Of a stretch of DNA of 64,000 bases, positions 8,603 through 16,601 are shown piece by piece. The notes under the pieces were generated by a model, which was not told where the DNA came from, did no database searches, and saw only the letters and a list, made by a program, of their open reading frames with translations. Position numbers and translations under genes: made by a program. Origin of the DNA: JBJMLO01 sp045805265 (lineage in GTDB: Bacteria; Actinomycetota; UBA4738; JACQTL01); contig JBJMLO010000015.1 in the NCBI GenBank assembly GCA_045805265.1, positions 119,366 to 183,365 on the forward strand, in the 5' to 3' direction. Numbering within the stretch: the first letter of the stretch is position 1; every line of letters begins with the position of its first letter.

Positions 8603-9925
8603 GTGTCCGACCACGACCTCGAGCGCGGCGCAGGCGAGCACGGAGAGCGTGCCGGCGCACCGGCGCCGCTCGCGAGGGCCGACGCGCCGCCCACCGCGCC
8701 GGACCACGAGGGCGCCGTCGTGATCCAGCGGCGTCCGAGCGCGCCCATGCCGGCGTGGGTCCCCCGGGTGATCCTGCTCGCCATCGTCTCGGTCCTGGCG
8801 GCCATCGCCTTCGTGAACATCCTGGGGCGGGTCCGGCAGCTGCTGATCTGGCTCCTCATCAGCCTGTTCCTGTCGTTTGCGCTCGAACCGGCCGTGAACT
8901 GGCTCCACCGCCGCGGCTGGAAGCGGGGGCTCGCGACGGCGCTGGTGCTGCTCGTGCTGCTGCTGCTCGGCGTCGCCCTCATCGCGTCGATGGTTCCACT
9001 GGTGATCTCCCAGACGCAGGGCTTGATCGGGAAGGTCCCGGGGTGGCTGCACGACCTCAGCTCCAGGTCGCACAAGATCTTCGGAATCACGATCTCGACC
9101 CAGAACCTCTCGAAGAGCCTGGAGAAGGTCAAGGCCAACCTGGCGAACTACGCCAAGGACATCGCCGCCAACCTGCTGCACATCGCGGCGACGGTGGTCG
9201 GGCTGCTCTTCCAGCTGCTGACGATCGCGCTGTTCACCTTCTACATGGTCGCGGACGGGCCGCGGTTCCGCCGGACCGTCTGCTCGGTGCTCTCGCCCGA
9301 ACGGCAGCGACGTGTCCTCGACACGTGGGAGGTCGCGATCGACAAGACCGGAGGCTACCTGTACTCGCGGCTGCTGCTCGCGCTGCTGTCCGGCGTCAGC
9401 ACGTTCATCGTGCTCACGCTGCTGGGCGTTCCGTTCGCGGTGGCGCTGGCGCTGTGGATGGGGCTCGTGTCGCAGTTCATCCCGGTGGTGGGGACCTACA
9501 TCGCGATGCTGCTGCCGGTCCTCGTGGCGCTCGCGAAGTCCCCCGGCGTGGGGCTCGCCGTGCTGATCTACTTCGCGATCTACCAGCAGATCGAGAACTA
9601 CCTGCTCAGCCCCAAGATCACGGCGAGGACCATGCAGCTCCACCCGGCCGTGGCCTTCGCTTCCGCCATCGTCGGCGGGAGCCTTCTCGGCCCGATCGGC
9701 GCGTTCCTTGCGCTTCCGGCCGCCGCGATCATCCAGGCGGTGCTGTCGAGCTACCTGGAGCGGTACCAGGTGGTCGAGACCGACCTCACCGAGGAGGCAC
9801 CGGTGGAACCTCCCCGCCACAAGCGGGACAAGGGCCTGGCCGTGCGTATCGCCCGCCGGCTCCGGGCCCGGAGGCGTTCCCGCGAGCCTGCCGGGGCGGG
9901 TGCCTCGGGGTCCGAGTCCCCCTGA
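8603..9925 (+). CDS. AI-2E family (PerM-like) membrane transporter
   Basis: 440 residues from GTG 8603 with GGAGGAG upstream. About 45 polar N-terminal residues precede paired membrane segments (around 48-95), a soluble linker with repeated Lys/Ser helices (about 130-185), and five further segments. FTFYMVADGPRF and the late motif SPKITARTMQLHPAVAFAS followed by GGSLLGPIGAFLALPAAA are hallmarks of the AI-2E/PerM/YdiK/YtvI family. Substrates differ among members (autoinducer-2, ions), so none is assigned. The C-terminal 45 residues are very basic. Confidence 0.88.
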   Translation: MSDHDLERGAGEHGERAGAPAPLARADAPPTAPDHEGAVVIQRRPSAPMPAWVPRVILLAIVSVLAAIAFVNILGRVRQLLIWLLISLFLSFALEPAVNWLHRRGWKRGLATALVLLVLLLLGVALIASMVPLVISQTQGLIGKVPGWLHDLSSRSHKIFGITISTQNLSKSLEKVKANLANYAKDIAANLLHIAATVVGLLFQLLTIALFTFYMVADGPRFRRTVCSVLSPERQRRVLDTWEVAIDKTGGYLYSRLLLALLSGVSTFIVLTLLGVPFAVALALWMGLVSQFIPVVGTYIAMLLPVLVALAKSPGVGLAVLIYFAIYQQIENYLLSPKITARTMQLHPAVAFASAIVGGSLLGPIGAFLALPAAAIIQAVLSSYLERYQVVETDLTEEAPVEPPRHKRDKGLAVRIARRLRARRRSREPAGAGASGSESP

Positions 9926-9931
9926 CCGAGC

Positions 9932-10525
9932 TCAGGGGGGCACTAGGGCCCGGAACTCGAGCTCGCCGCTGCGGATCCGCCGATCGGCTTGCGGCGCAAG
10001 GGATTTGAGCAGACGCAGTGCTGGCCGGTTGTCGGCCAGCATGGAGCCCGTGAACGAGGTCACGCCGCGCCAAGCGGCGGCGCGAGCCAGGTGGCCGGAC
10101 AGCGCCCGGCCGATCCCGCGTCCCTGCCAGGCGTCGGCGACGACGATGGCAACCTCGGCCGCGTCGGTTCCACGAACGCGGTGGTATCGGGCCTCGGCGA
10201 CGATCCGGCCGCCGAACGTCGCCACGACGACCTCGCGATGGAGGTGGCCCGTCTCGGACAGGTATGCGAGCGTCGGTTCCGGGAGCCGGGGCAACGGCGT
10301 CATGAACCGGCGGTGCAGCGTCGCCGGCGACAGCGCCGCGTAGAAGCGCCGGAGCCCGGGCTCGTCGGCCCCCGTTAGTCGACGGAGCTCGAGCAGCGAG
10401 CCGTCCACGAGAAGGACGTGCTCTCGGCCCCGGACGTTGCCACCGGTCCTTGCCGGGTCCCCGGTCCGGTCCCTTGTCGCGTCCCCGGCCGCGTCCCCGG
10501 TTCGCCAGCGCTCCGCGATCTGCAT
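9932..10525 (-). CDS. GNAT family N-acetyltransferase
   Basis: 197 residues from ATG 10525 with AAAGGGG upstream. A 30-residue Arg/Asp/Thr-rich N-terminus precedes a GNAT domain; the acetyl-CoA pyrophosphate loop is AWQGRGIGRALSGHL near residue 130. LRRFYAALSPATLHRRFM near residue 55 is a segment seen in the GNAT domains fused to or resembling protein-lysine acetyltransferases. The substrate is unknown. It is transcribed away from the HxlR regulator at 10615, and its promoter (TTGCGA, 16 bp, GATAGT) carries the palindromes described separately, so HxlR probably represses it. Confidence 0.85.
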   Translation of the reverse strand: MQIAERWRTGDAAGDATRDRTGDPARTGGNVRGREHVLLVDGSLLELRRLTGADEPGLRRFYAALSPATLHRRFMTPLPRLPEPTLAYLSETGHLHREVVVATFGGRIVAEARYHRVRGTDAAEVAIVVADAWQGRGIGRALSGHLARAAAWRGVTSFTGSMLADNRPALRLLKSLAPQADRRIRSGELEFRALVPP

Positions 10526-10543
10526 GGCCGCCCCTTTCGCGTG

Positions 10544-10607
10544 GGTTGCGTTTCGCAACCGACACTATCGCAAGAGGGTTTCGTTTCGCAACTCACCGTG
10601 CTAGTAT
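10544..10607. promoter_or_regulatory. Divergent GNAT/HxlR promoters with two operator sites
   Basis: A perfect inverted repeat GGTTGCG-ttt-CGCAACC (10544-10560) and an imperfect copy (10577-10593) are centred 33 bp apart. For the minus-strand GNAT gene, -35 TTGCGA (10586-10591) and -10 GATAGT (10564-10569) are 16 bp apart; the second copy covers its -35 and the first lies just past its -10. For HxlR, TGC-TAGTAT (-10 at 10602-10607) lies seven bases before ATG 10615. Confidence 0.65.
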
Positions 10608-10614
10608 GGCGGCC

Positions 10615-11088
10615 ATGCCCGACGACCGTGGATGGTTCACCAACGAGGAATGCTCCGTCGCTCGGACGCTCGAGATCATCGGGGAGCGGTGGACGATGCT
10701 CGTGCTCCGGGAGGCCTTCTTCCGGGTCCGCCGGTTCGACGACTTCCAGCGGAACATCGGCGTCGCCCGCAACATCCTGGCTGACCGGCTGCGAAAGCTG
10801 GTGGCGCACCGCATCCTGGAACGGCAGCAGTACCAGGACCGGCCCCCGCGGTTCGAGTACCGGCTGACCGAGCGGGGGATCGACCTGTACCCGATCCTGA
10901 TCTCGCTGATGGAGTGGGGCGACCGTCACGCGCGGTCGGAGGTCGGTCCGGCAGTCGTGCTGGAGCACAAGGGGTGCGGCCGGCCGTCGTCCCCCCGCCT
11001 AGTGTGCTCCGAGTGCGGAGAACCGATCACCGCCCGCGACATGCGTGCCCTCCCGGGCCCGGGCGTCGCACCGGTTCGCACCGCCTGA
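10615..11088 (+). CDS. HxlR family transcriptional regulator
   Basis: 157 residues. The winged helix is typical of HxlR/YodB: NEECSVARTLEIIGERWTML with the conserved Cys, FDDFQRNIGVARNILADRL, and FEYRLTERGIDLYPI. The family often senses electrophiles or redox state through that N-terminal Cys. The C-terminus adds a short CSECGEPITARD zinc-ribbon-like tail. ATG 10615 is preferred to 10606 because the upstream ATG overlaps the likely -10 box; the mRNA would be leaderless. It probably controls itself and the divergent acetyltransferase gene. Confidence 0.9.
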   Translation: MPDDRGWFTNEECSVARTLEIIGERWTMLVLREAFFRVRRFDDFQRNIGVARNILADRLRKLVAHRILERQQYQDRPPRFEYRLTERGIDLYPILISLMEWGDRHARSEVGPAVVLEHKGCGRPSSPRLVCSECGEPITARDMRALPGPGVAPVRTA

Positions 11089-11138
11089 ACGATCCGCCGA
11101 CCCTCTTGCCGGGCCCACAGAGGACCGCTCGTCGCCGG

Positions 11139-11639
11139 TCAGTCGGGGCAGGACCAGCGGTGATCTGCGGTCACCAATTCGGTGGTGTCCGGCGGCGGGA
11201 ACGGCTCGCGAAAGGTGAACGCGTGCGGTGTCGGCCCCTGTTCCCGGAGACAGGCCAGACGGCTCTGGGCCTCGGGGATCGTGGGGATGGTCCCCGCGGG
11301 GATCCACCACAGCGCGAGGAACGACTCCGCCGCCTTCTCGAACCAGGCCCTGCGGCGGCGCATGACCTCGAGATGTCGCGACGCGTAGACGAACGCTCCC
11401 AGCGCGTCGACCGACTCCCACACCGACATGTTCACGAGGATCCATTGGTCGTCGAAGGCTCGGATCGCGGTGGCGTCCCCGTCCTCGGTCTGGAGCCTCC
11501 ACACGAATCCTGGGCTGCCGTCAGCGAGTTCGTTGATGGGGTCGAGCATCGCCACGAACCCGGCCAGCTGCGGGGAGTCGATGGGCGCGAGCAGGCGGGC
11601 CACGTTCACCTGCGCCAGGTGCCATCCGTCCGCGGTCAT
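11139..11639 (-). CDS. DUF3291 domain protein
   Basis: 166 residues without signal or membrane segments. The pattern HLAQVNVARLLAPID at the N-terminus, FVWRLQTEDGDATAIRAF near residue 44 and ILVNMSVWESVDALGAFVY near residue 67 match DUF3291, a dimeric alpha/beta-barrel family of unknown function. The ATG at 11639 has a TATCGT -10 element six bases upstream and no Shine-Dalgarno, so a leaderless start is likely. Convergent with the HxlR gene. Confidence 0.8.
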   Translation of the reverse strand: MTADGWHLAQVNVARLLAPIDSPQLAGFVAMLDPINELADGSPGFVWRLQTEDGDATAIRAFDDQWILVNMSVWESVDALGAFVYASRHLEVMRRRRAWFEKAAESFLALWWIPAGTIPTIPEAQSRLACLREQGPTPHAFTFREPFPPPDTTELVTADHRWSCPD

Positions 11640-11692
11640 GCGCAGACGATACCGGCTGGTTCCCGGTGCCGGGTGGATTACCCTGACCCCAA

Positions 11693-11766
11693 GGGGCGGT
11701 AGCTCAGTTGGTCAGAGCAGCGGACTCATAATCCGCCGGTCGCTGGTTCGAGTCCAGCCCGCCCCA
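11693..11766 (+). tRNA. tRNA with anticodon CAT (Met, or Ile2)
   Basis: Cloverleaf with acceptor GGGGCGG/CCGCCCC, D arm GCTCAGTTGGTCAGAGC, anticodon stem GCGGA/TCCGC with CAT in the loop, and T stem CTGG/CCAG around TTCGAGT. The discriminator is A and CCA is not encoded. The A-U/G-C pattern is of an elongator type and not an initiator tRNA, because the first acceptor pair is normal. Elongator Met and lysidine-modified Ile cannot be separated by eye. A TACCCT box precedes it by eight bases. Confidence 0.92.
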
Positions 11767-11907
11767 CTCCTGAGAGCCCTTGTCAGAGGGCCTTTCCGGT
11801 CCTTGAGCGGGAACGGAATCAGCTCTGGTCGCTCTCTGGTCGCTCTCAGAAGAGAGGAACGTCTGGTCGAGACGCTCGGCCATGGCATCGACGTCGGAGC
11901 GGAAGAG
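11767..11907 (-). pseudogene. Relic of a tyrosine-recombinase (integrase) C-terminus
   Basis: Read on the minus strand, residues ALFRSDVDAMAERLDQTF resemble the segment just after the catalytic Tyr of actinobacterial tyrosine integrases (usual form YxHLFPSDxDxLAERLD). The frame then runs toward the 3' end of the CAT tRNA, the position where such integrases normally sit next to attL/attR. Upstream of the fragment no catalytic Arg, His or Tyr motifs can be read, so only the last 45 or so codons remain. This suggests an old integration at the tRNA followed by decay. Confidence 0.45.
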
Positions 11908-12140
11908 GGCAGATGCACTACGAGTCGTATCAGCGCCGCCAATGCAGGAACCGGAAGCGGACGTGAGAGACATGGACTGGAACGACTTCACGGGTCGCCT
12001 GGTACGTCGGCTGGGGTTGATGGCCCCGCGACCTCGTCCTTCAGAAGCATCCCGTGCGCTGGATCTTTGGCAGGAGACGGGACCACGTGCGGGTGGGCGG
12101 CATGTCCCGCATGCCGCCCACCGATCGAGTCTTCTCGATA
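11908..12140. other. Decayed spacer with a strong hairpin
   Basis: Together with the integrase relic, about 370 bp between the CAT tRNA and the TolB-like gene hold no intact gene. Only the hairpin at 12093-12121 stands out. Confidence 0.5.
12093..12121 (-). terminator. Likely terminator hairpin of the TolB-like gene
   Basis: GTGGGCGGCATG, a five-base loop, and the exact complement CATGCCGCCCAC form a perfect 12-bp stem. It lies 20 bp beyond the stop codon of the minus-strand gene at 12141. There is no clear T-run, as is common for terminators in GC-rich actinobacteria. Confidence 0.6.
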
Positions 12141-13274
12141 TCACGAAGGCGGTGCCGACCCCCAACTCAGATCCCCCTCCTCGAGAGGTTCGGGGGTGTT
12201 CGAGAGCTGGAAGAGGCCCGTGCCGTCGTCATTCACGATCCAAACGTCGTTCTGGCCTCCGTTGATCTCGGGATGGAAACTCTGGAACACGAGTCGCGCG
12301 CTGTCGGGCGACCACACCGGATTGAATGAGTTGTCGCCGTGGGTGGGCTGCGTGAGTTCTCTGAGCCCGGTTCCGTCGGGGTGCACGACCCAGATCTGGG
12401 GGTTCTCGCCCCTGATGAGCGGGGTGTCGAATGCGATCAACTCGCCATCCGGTGACCAGGCGGCTCCATTACGCGCGCCCTGGCCGAATGGCGTGACCCG
12501 GCGGATGCCGGTGCCGTCGGCGTTCACCACGAAGAGCGCGGTCCTCCTCGCGTGCCCGATGTTCGGCTTCCAGAACGCGGCGAACGCGACCTGAGCTCCA
12601 TCCGGGGACCAGCTCGCGGCGGGATTGCAGCAATCGGCCGCTCCTAGCTGCAGTCCCGGAGGATTGAGCTGCACCAAGCCGGTACCGTCCGGGTTCACGG
12701 CGAACAGGTTCTCGAGCTCGCTGCTCAGGTCGTTCCGGCTGTACAGGATTCGGGAGCCGTCCGGCGAGTAGCCGAGCGCGTCGTCCTCGAAGCCGTCGGG
12801 GGTCACGGTGACCCGTGTGAGGTCTCCTCCGTCAGAGGACCGCAGCGTGTAGAGGCCGTCGTCTGACGGGTTTCCGTCCTCGGCGCTCTTGCACAGGAAT
12901 CGTCTGGCATCGGGGGACCAGAACCCGCACGATAGGGTCTGGTCCAGGTTCGGGTACGCGTCGAGTATCGTGAAGTCTGATCCGTCGGGGTTCGCGGTGG
13001 CGGGCCGAGCGTTCCCTTCGGGATTGACGGACGCAAGGATCTTGCTGCTGTCCGGCGACCAGTTGCGGCAGCCCACATCCCCGGTCCCGATCTGGTGCTG
13101 GCCGGTCCCGTCGGGGTTGATCGTGAGGCAAATATTTGCATCTGCCTCCGCGTCGTGAGAGGTGAAGGCGATCTTGCCGTTGGCGGCGGCCGTTCTTGCC
13201 CCCGCCGGCGAACCCGCGACACTCACCCCCACGCACATCGCCAACGTAATGATGATCGTCCACGCACGTCTCAT
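12141..13274 (-). CDS. Secreted TolB-like PD40 beta-propeller protein
   Basis: 377 residues from ATG 13274 with GGGAGGG upstream. A signal peptide (MRRAWTIIITLAMCVGVSVA) is followed by six or seven PD40 repeats recognisable by NPDGTG and WSPDG/WSPDS motifs spaced about 45 residues (for example NWSPDSSKI, SWSPDGAQVAFA, AWSPDGELIAFD, VWSPDSARLVFQ). Such propellers occur in TolB, DPP4-like peptidase N-domains and exported binding proteins; here there is no peptidase domain. It is divergent from the ECF sigma operon and may be one of its targets, which is inference from position only. Confidence 0.88.
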   Translation of the reverse strand: MRRAWTIIITLAMCVGVSVAGSPAGARTAAANGKIAFTSHDAEADANICLTINPDGTGQHQIGTGDVGCRNWSPDSSKILASVNPEGNARPATANPDGSDFTILDAYPNLDQTLSCGFWSPDARRFLCKSAEDGNPSDDGLYTLRSSDGGDLTRVTVTPDGFEDDALGYSPDGSRILYSRNDLSSELENLFAVNPDGTGLVQLNPPGLQLGAADCCNPAASWSPDGAQVAFAAFWKPNIGHARRTALFVVNADGTGIRRVTPFGQGARNGAAWSPDGELIAFDTPLIRGENPQIWVVHPDGTGLRELTQPTHGDNSFNPVWSPDSARLVFQSFHPEINGGQNDVWIVNDDGTGLFQLSNTPEPLEEGDLSWGSAPPS

Positions 13275-13569
13275 CTCATCCCTCCCCTTCTGTTGACGCT
13301 CCGGCACATCGACGCGTGCGAGAGCTCGGCTCCGGACCGCTCGATCACCGTCTCGCGCTCGCCACCACCTCTCGTCTTCGCCGTCATCACCACACAGGAA
13401 CCGGGAGGGGCCGATGTTTACCGGGCCGGCTGAAGTCCTTTGCCCCGGAGCGTGAGGCGCGCCGCGGGCTATCCAGCCCTGCAACGCAGGGATCAGCCGG
13501 ATGCCGGATGCGAAGACCGGCTGGACAAGTAAGCGAAGAGACTCGTTGGTCTCTGTGTCTTGATTGGAC

Positions 13570-14139
13570 ATGGGAACCCTTGCGCCCGAGTGGGTACGTC
13601 GCCACACTGAGCTCGGTCTCCCTCGGGGGGATCCGAGGGAGCGCTGGTTCGTCGTGGACTCCGACGCGGAGTACGAATGGCTATTCCGGGAGGAGTTCCC
13701 CGCGGTCATGCGGTCGGTGTTCCTGATATGCCATGACGCCGGCCGCTCCCAGGACATCACTCAAGACGCGTTCGTGCAGCTCCTGCGGCATTGGAAGAAG
13801 GTCTCGCGCTACGAGCGCCCCGGGGCCTGGGTACGCCGGGTGGCCATCCGGCTGGCCATGCAGTCGGTGCGAAGGGAGCGGCTCCGGTCCTTGCTGGAAC
13901 GGGAGGTCGATCCGCCGGCACCGGCGGGATCCGTCGACGTCGACGTGATGAAGGCCATCCGTACCCTCCCGCGGATGCAGCGGGCGGCCGTGGTCCTGTT
14001 CTACTTCGAGGACCTGCCCGTGGGGGAGGTCGCCGACATCATGGGATGCTCGGCCGCCACAGCGCGGGTGCACTTGCACCGGGCGAGGTCCCGGCTGGGG
14101 GAGCTGCTGGAGGAGGGGGTGGTCGAAGATGTCCCTTGA
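13570..14139 (+). CDS. ECF (SigE-like) RNA polymerase sigma factor
   Basis: 189 residues. Sigma region 2 covers about residues 40-105 (FLICHDAGRSQDITQDAFVQ, AWVRRVAIRLAMQSVRRER) and region 4 about 125-180 (IRTLPRMQRAAVVLFYFEDL, CSAATARVHLHRARSRLG). The proportions match the actinobacterial SigE-type group of extracytoplasmic-function factors. ATG 13570 is used; an in-frame TTG lies two codons earlier. The stop overlaps the next gene by 11 bp, so the two are translationally coupled. The divergent TolB-like gene and the two downstream genes are candidate regulon members. Confidence 0.88.
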   Translation: MGTLAPEWVRRHTELGLPRGDPRERWFVVDSDAEYEWLFREEFPAVMRSVFLICHDAGRSQDITQDAFVQLLRHWKKVSRYERPGAWVRRVAIRLAMQSVRRERLRSLLEREVDPPAPAGSVDVDVMKAIRTLPRMQRAAVVLFYFEDLPVGEVADIMGCSAATARVHLHRARSRLGELLEEGVVEDVP

Positions 14140-14824
14140 CGACCGCCTCCGGGAGTCGCTCCGACGCTCGTCATCGGCGGTCGAGCCGGACCTCGGTGAG
14201 AATCTCCGCGCGGTTCGCCGAAAGAGTCGGCACCTCGTCATCAGGCGGCGGGTTGGTCAGGTCGCCTTCGCGATGGTCGCTGTAGCCGCCTTGGTCTTTG
14301 TGGCGCCTCGAGTACTGGACTTCGCCAGGAGCTTCCATCACGTCCAACCGGCTAGCCCGGTCCCGTCGGCCCTGCCCTCCCCATCCTCGGCGCCGACTGA
14401 TCCGCTGGCCGGCGACTGGCGCCAGGTGGCCACCTGTCAGGACATCGTCCGCATCATGACGCGGATCGGGGCCGCCGACCGGATCCCCGCACTGCTTCAG
14501 GGGGAGGAGGGTGCGGCGAAGCGCCCTCCGAAGAACGATCCGTGCAAGGGTGCTCCGGCCGAGTTTGTGCGCATCATCCGGTTCAAGGACGGCCACCTGC
14601 TGATCTTCGACCCCCCTCACCAAGAGCTCGGGGGGAACACCCTCTACACCATTGTGGATGACCACACTTTCACGCTCGTCAGCGCGCCCGGCGACCACAA
14701 CCTCCCCGGTGTTTACAGGTTCACGTACCGGATCGTGGGCGATCAGCTCACGATCGTTGATCTCAACCATGACGTGGACACTGGGGCGGCATTCGAGGTC
14801 GCGCCGTTCGTGCGGGCGGGCTGA
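14129..14824 (+). CDS. Membrane-anchored partner (putative anti-sigma) of the ECF factor
   Basis: 231 residues: a short cytoplasmic N-terminus (DDRLRESLRRSSSAVEPDLG), one membrane segment at about 39-60 (VGQVAFAMVAVAALVFVAP), a Pro/Ser linker, and an extracellular domain of about 150 residues containing DGHLLIFDPPHQELGG and YRIVGDQLTIVDLNH, which resembles the lipocalin-like domain of other sigma-factor-linked proteins. The position directly overlapping an ECF sigma gene suggests an anti-sigma factor, but no zinc-binding HxxxCxxC is present, so the call rests on context. Confidence 0.6.
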   Translation: MSLDDRLRESLRRSSSAVEPDLGENLRAVRRKSRHLVIRRRVGQVAFAMVAVAALVFVAPRVLDFARSFHHVQPASPVPSALPSPSSAPTDPLAGDWRQVATCQDIVRIMTRIGAADRIPALLQGEEGAAKRPPKNDPCKGAPAEFVRIIRFKDGHLLIFDPPHQELGGNTLYTIVDDHTFTLVSAPGDHNLPGVYRFTYRIVGDQLTIVDLNHDVDTGAAFEVAPFVRAG

Positions 14825-14825
14825 C

Positions 14826-16334
14826 ATGCGATGCCGCGCGGTGGCCGTGGCAGCGCTGCTTCTCGCCGTTTCCTGCACGAGCGGTGGGCCGTCCCGGCCG
14901 GCGTTCCACCCGACGTATCGGTCGGCCCCCTGCCCCGAAGCCGTCGAGATCCGCTTCGTGTCTGCGCACTCGTGCGGGTATCTGAGTGTCCTCGAGGACC
15001 GCAGCCGTCCCGATGGGCCGACAGTCCGCCTTTTCACCGTCAGAGTGCCGCCGCCGTCCGGCGTGCCAATCAGCCCTGACCCGGTGTTCGCGCTCGGCAT
15101 GCTCTCGTTCGATGGGGAATACGACGCGGGGCTGGCGGGGCAGTTCCACCGGGTCGTCTATGGGATGGACCTCAGGGGCCAGGGCTACTCTGAACCCAGC
15201 CTGGCCTGCCCGGAAGCCGACCAGCTCGCCGCCCGGGGGGCGGCGGTCCCAACCGGTGACCCCGGCTTCCAGCGGCAGCTGATCGAGGCCGTGAGGGCCT
15301 GCCGTCGCCGCCTCGCGGCCCAAGGGATCGATCCATCCGACTTCGCCCTGGAACAGATGGCGGCCGACGTCGAGAACCTCCGCCAAGCGCTGGGGATCCC
15401 CCGCTGGACGCTCGGGGCCCTCGGCGGCACTTCACGTGTGGCGTTCGAGATCATGCGCCGGTTCCCAGAGCACATTAGGGCCGTGTACCTGGATTCGCCC
15501 CAGTTCCCGCAGCTGGACGATCCAACCGAGGCCGAAGTGGGGACGCAGGCTGTGCTCGAGACGCTGTTCGGCGCCTGCGAAGCGGCCGAGTCGTGTCGTG
15601 CCACCTTTCCGGATCTTCGGGGTCTGTGGTCGTCTGCCGTCGCCCGGCTGGACGCCCATCCCGTGCATGTGCAATCCGCGGACGCGGCAGGAAACGCCGT
15701 CAGCTTGGTGGTGGGTGGTGGGGCGTTCGTTCGGGCCGTCCGCGGGATGCTGGGCGGCCAGGAGGATGGGTTCGATCTGACCCACGTCCCCGCCGCCATC
15801 GCCGCCGCTGCCCGTGGCCGAGTCACCGACCAGCTGGCGCGGACGCTTGCCCGCGGGGGAGCGCTATGCGCCGGATACGTACAGCTCTGCCACGGACGCT
15901 TCAGCCTGGGGCAGTTCCTCTCGGTGCTCTGCCAGGACCAGGCGCCTTTCGTCGATCCAGCTTCCTTAAGCCGAACCGTAGGTACGCTGCCCGGCCTCCA
16001 GGAGACCTACGGATCGAACCCGTTCATAGCGACGTGCTCGGACTGGAACGTGAAGCCATCAGGTTCGGCCGTGCACGCCGCAGTGACTTCGGACATCCCG
16101 ACGCTGGTGCTCACCGGACGGTTCGATCCCTGGAGTCCGCCCGCGATCGCCAGGAAGCTCGGGGCGTCTCTCCGAACGGCCTTCTTCGTCGAGGTCCCGA
16201 ACTGGGGGTTCAGGGCCCTCGGGGACATCGAATGCGTGATCGATATCCGGGATGCCTGGGTCGACGACCCCACATCTGCTCCCACAACTCCGAGCTGTCT
16301 TCACGGCCTCGAGGCCAGGTTTGCAAGGAGATGA
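14826..16334 (+). CDS. TAP-like alpha/beta-hydrolase-fold lipoprotein lacking catalytic residues
   Basis: 502 residues, start ATG 14826, one base after the previous stop. Residues 1-18 are a lipoprotein signal with lipobox LAVSC. The body aligns by eye with S33 tripeptidyl/prolyl aminopeptidases: MDLRGQGYSEPSLACPE, IPRWTLGALGGTSRVAFEI, FPEHIRAVYLDSPQFP, and near the C-terminus IPTLVLTGRFDPWSPP with SCL at the end. But the nucleophile position (normally GxSYG) reads ALGGT, the catalytic His (normally GAGHG) reads NWGFR, and the early GGPG oxyanion motif is missing. Only Asp of FDPWSPP remains. It is probably a binding or sensing protein acting with the sigma factor/partner pair. Confidence 0.75.
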   Translation: MRCRAVAVAALLLAVSCTSGGPSRPAFHPTYRSAPCPEAVEIRFVSAHSCGYLSVLEDRSRPDGPTVRLFTVRVPPPSGVPISPDPVFALGMLSFDGEYDAGLAGQFHRVVYGMDLRGQGYSEPSLACPEADQLAARGAAVPTGDPGFQRQLIEAVRACRRRLAAQGIDPSDFALEQMAADVENLRQALGIPRWTLGALGGTSRVAFEIMRRFPEHIRAVYLDSPQFPQLDDPTEAEVGTQAVLETLFGACEAAESCRATFPDLRGLWSSAVARLDAHPVHVQSADAAGNAVSLVVGGGAFVRAVRGMLGGQEDGFDLTHVPAAIAAAARGRVTDQLARTLARGGALCAGYVQLCHGRFSLGQFLSVLCQDQAPFVDPASLSRTVGTLPGLQETYGSNPFIATCSDWNVKPSGSAVHAAVTSDIPTLVLTGRFDPWSPPAIARKLGASLRTAFFVEVPNWGFRALGDIECVIDIRDAWVDDPTSAPTTPSCLHGLEARFARR

Positions 16335-16350
16335 GGGCGTGACGACCTCG

Positions 16351-16446
16351 CTGCGACACGACGGTGATCCCCCCTGCCCTCAGAACCCTGCACGCGGTCT
16401 GCAGGAAGCCAGGGTTGTCGTCCACGATCAGGCACCGCACGCTCAT
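16351..16446 (-). pseudogene. Response-regulator receiver domain fragment
   Basis: From ATG 16446 the minus strand reads MSVRCLIVDDNPGFLQTA and then CRVLRAGGITVV, the first beta strand with the acidic pair and first helix of a CheY-like receiver (LuxR/NarL-type start). The homology stops after about 32 codons: the phosphorylated Asp and the later Thr and Lys are absent and the frame runs into the end of the hydrolase gene. A truncated remnant. Confidence 0.5.
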
Positions 16447-16601
16447 GCATCGAGGATTCCACCTCGACCGAGTTGCCCACACCCCGGGTACCTGCAATCT
16501 CGTACAGATCCACGGGGTCGGGGGTCAGCTAACAGAGGCTCGATGCCGTCGCGAGGCTCCGCACTCAGTGCTCGACTGAATGCCGCTCCTTGTCGCGTGC
16601 T

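Noticed and set aside
11704..11766. Protein frame crossing the CAT tRNA on the minus strand
   Set aside because: The residues encoded across the tRNA are a frequent artefact of reading tRNA antisense; only the part beyond the tRNA resembles an integrase.
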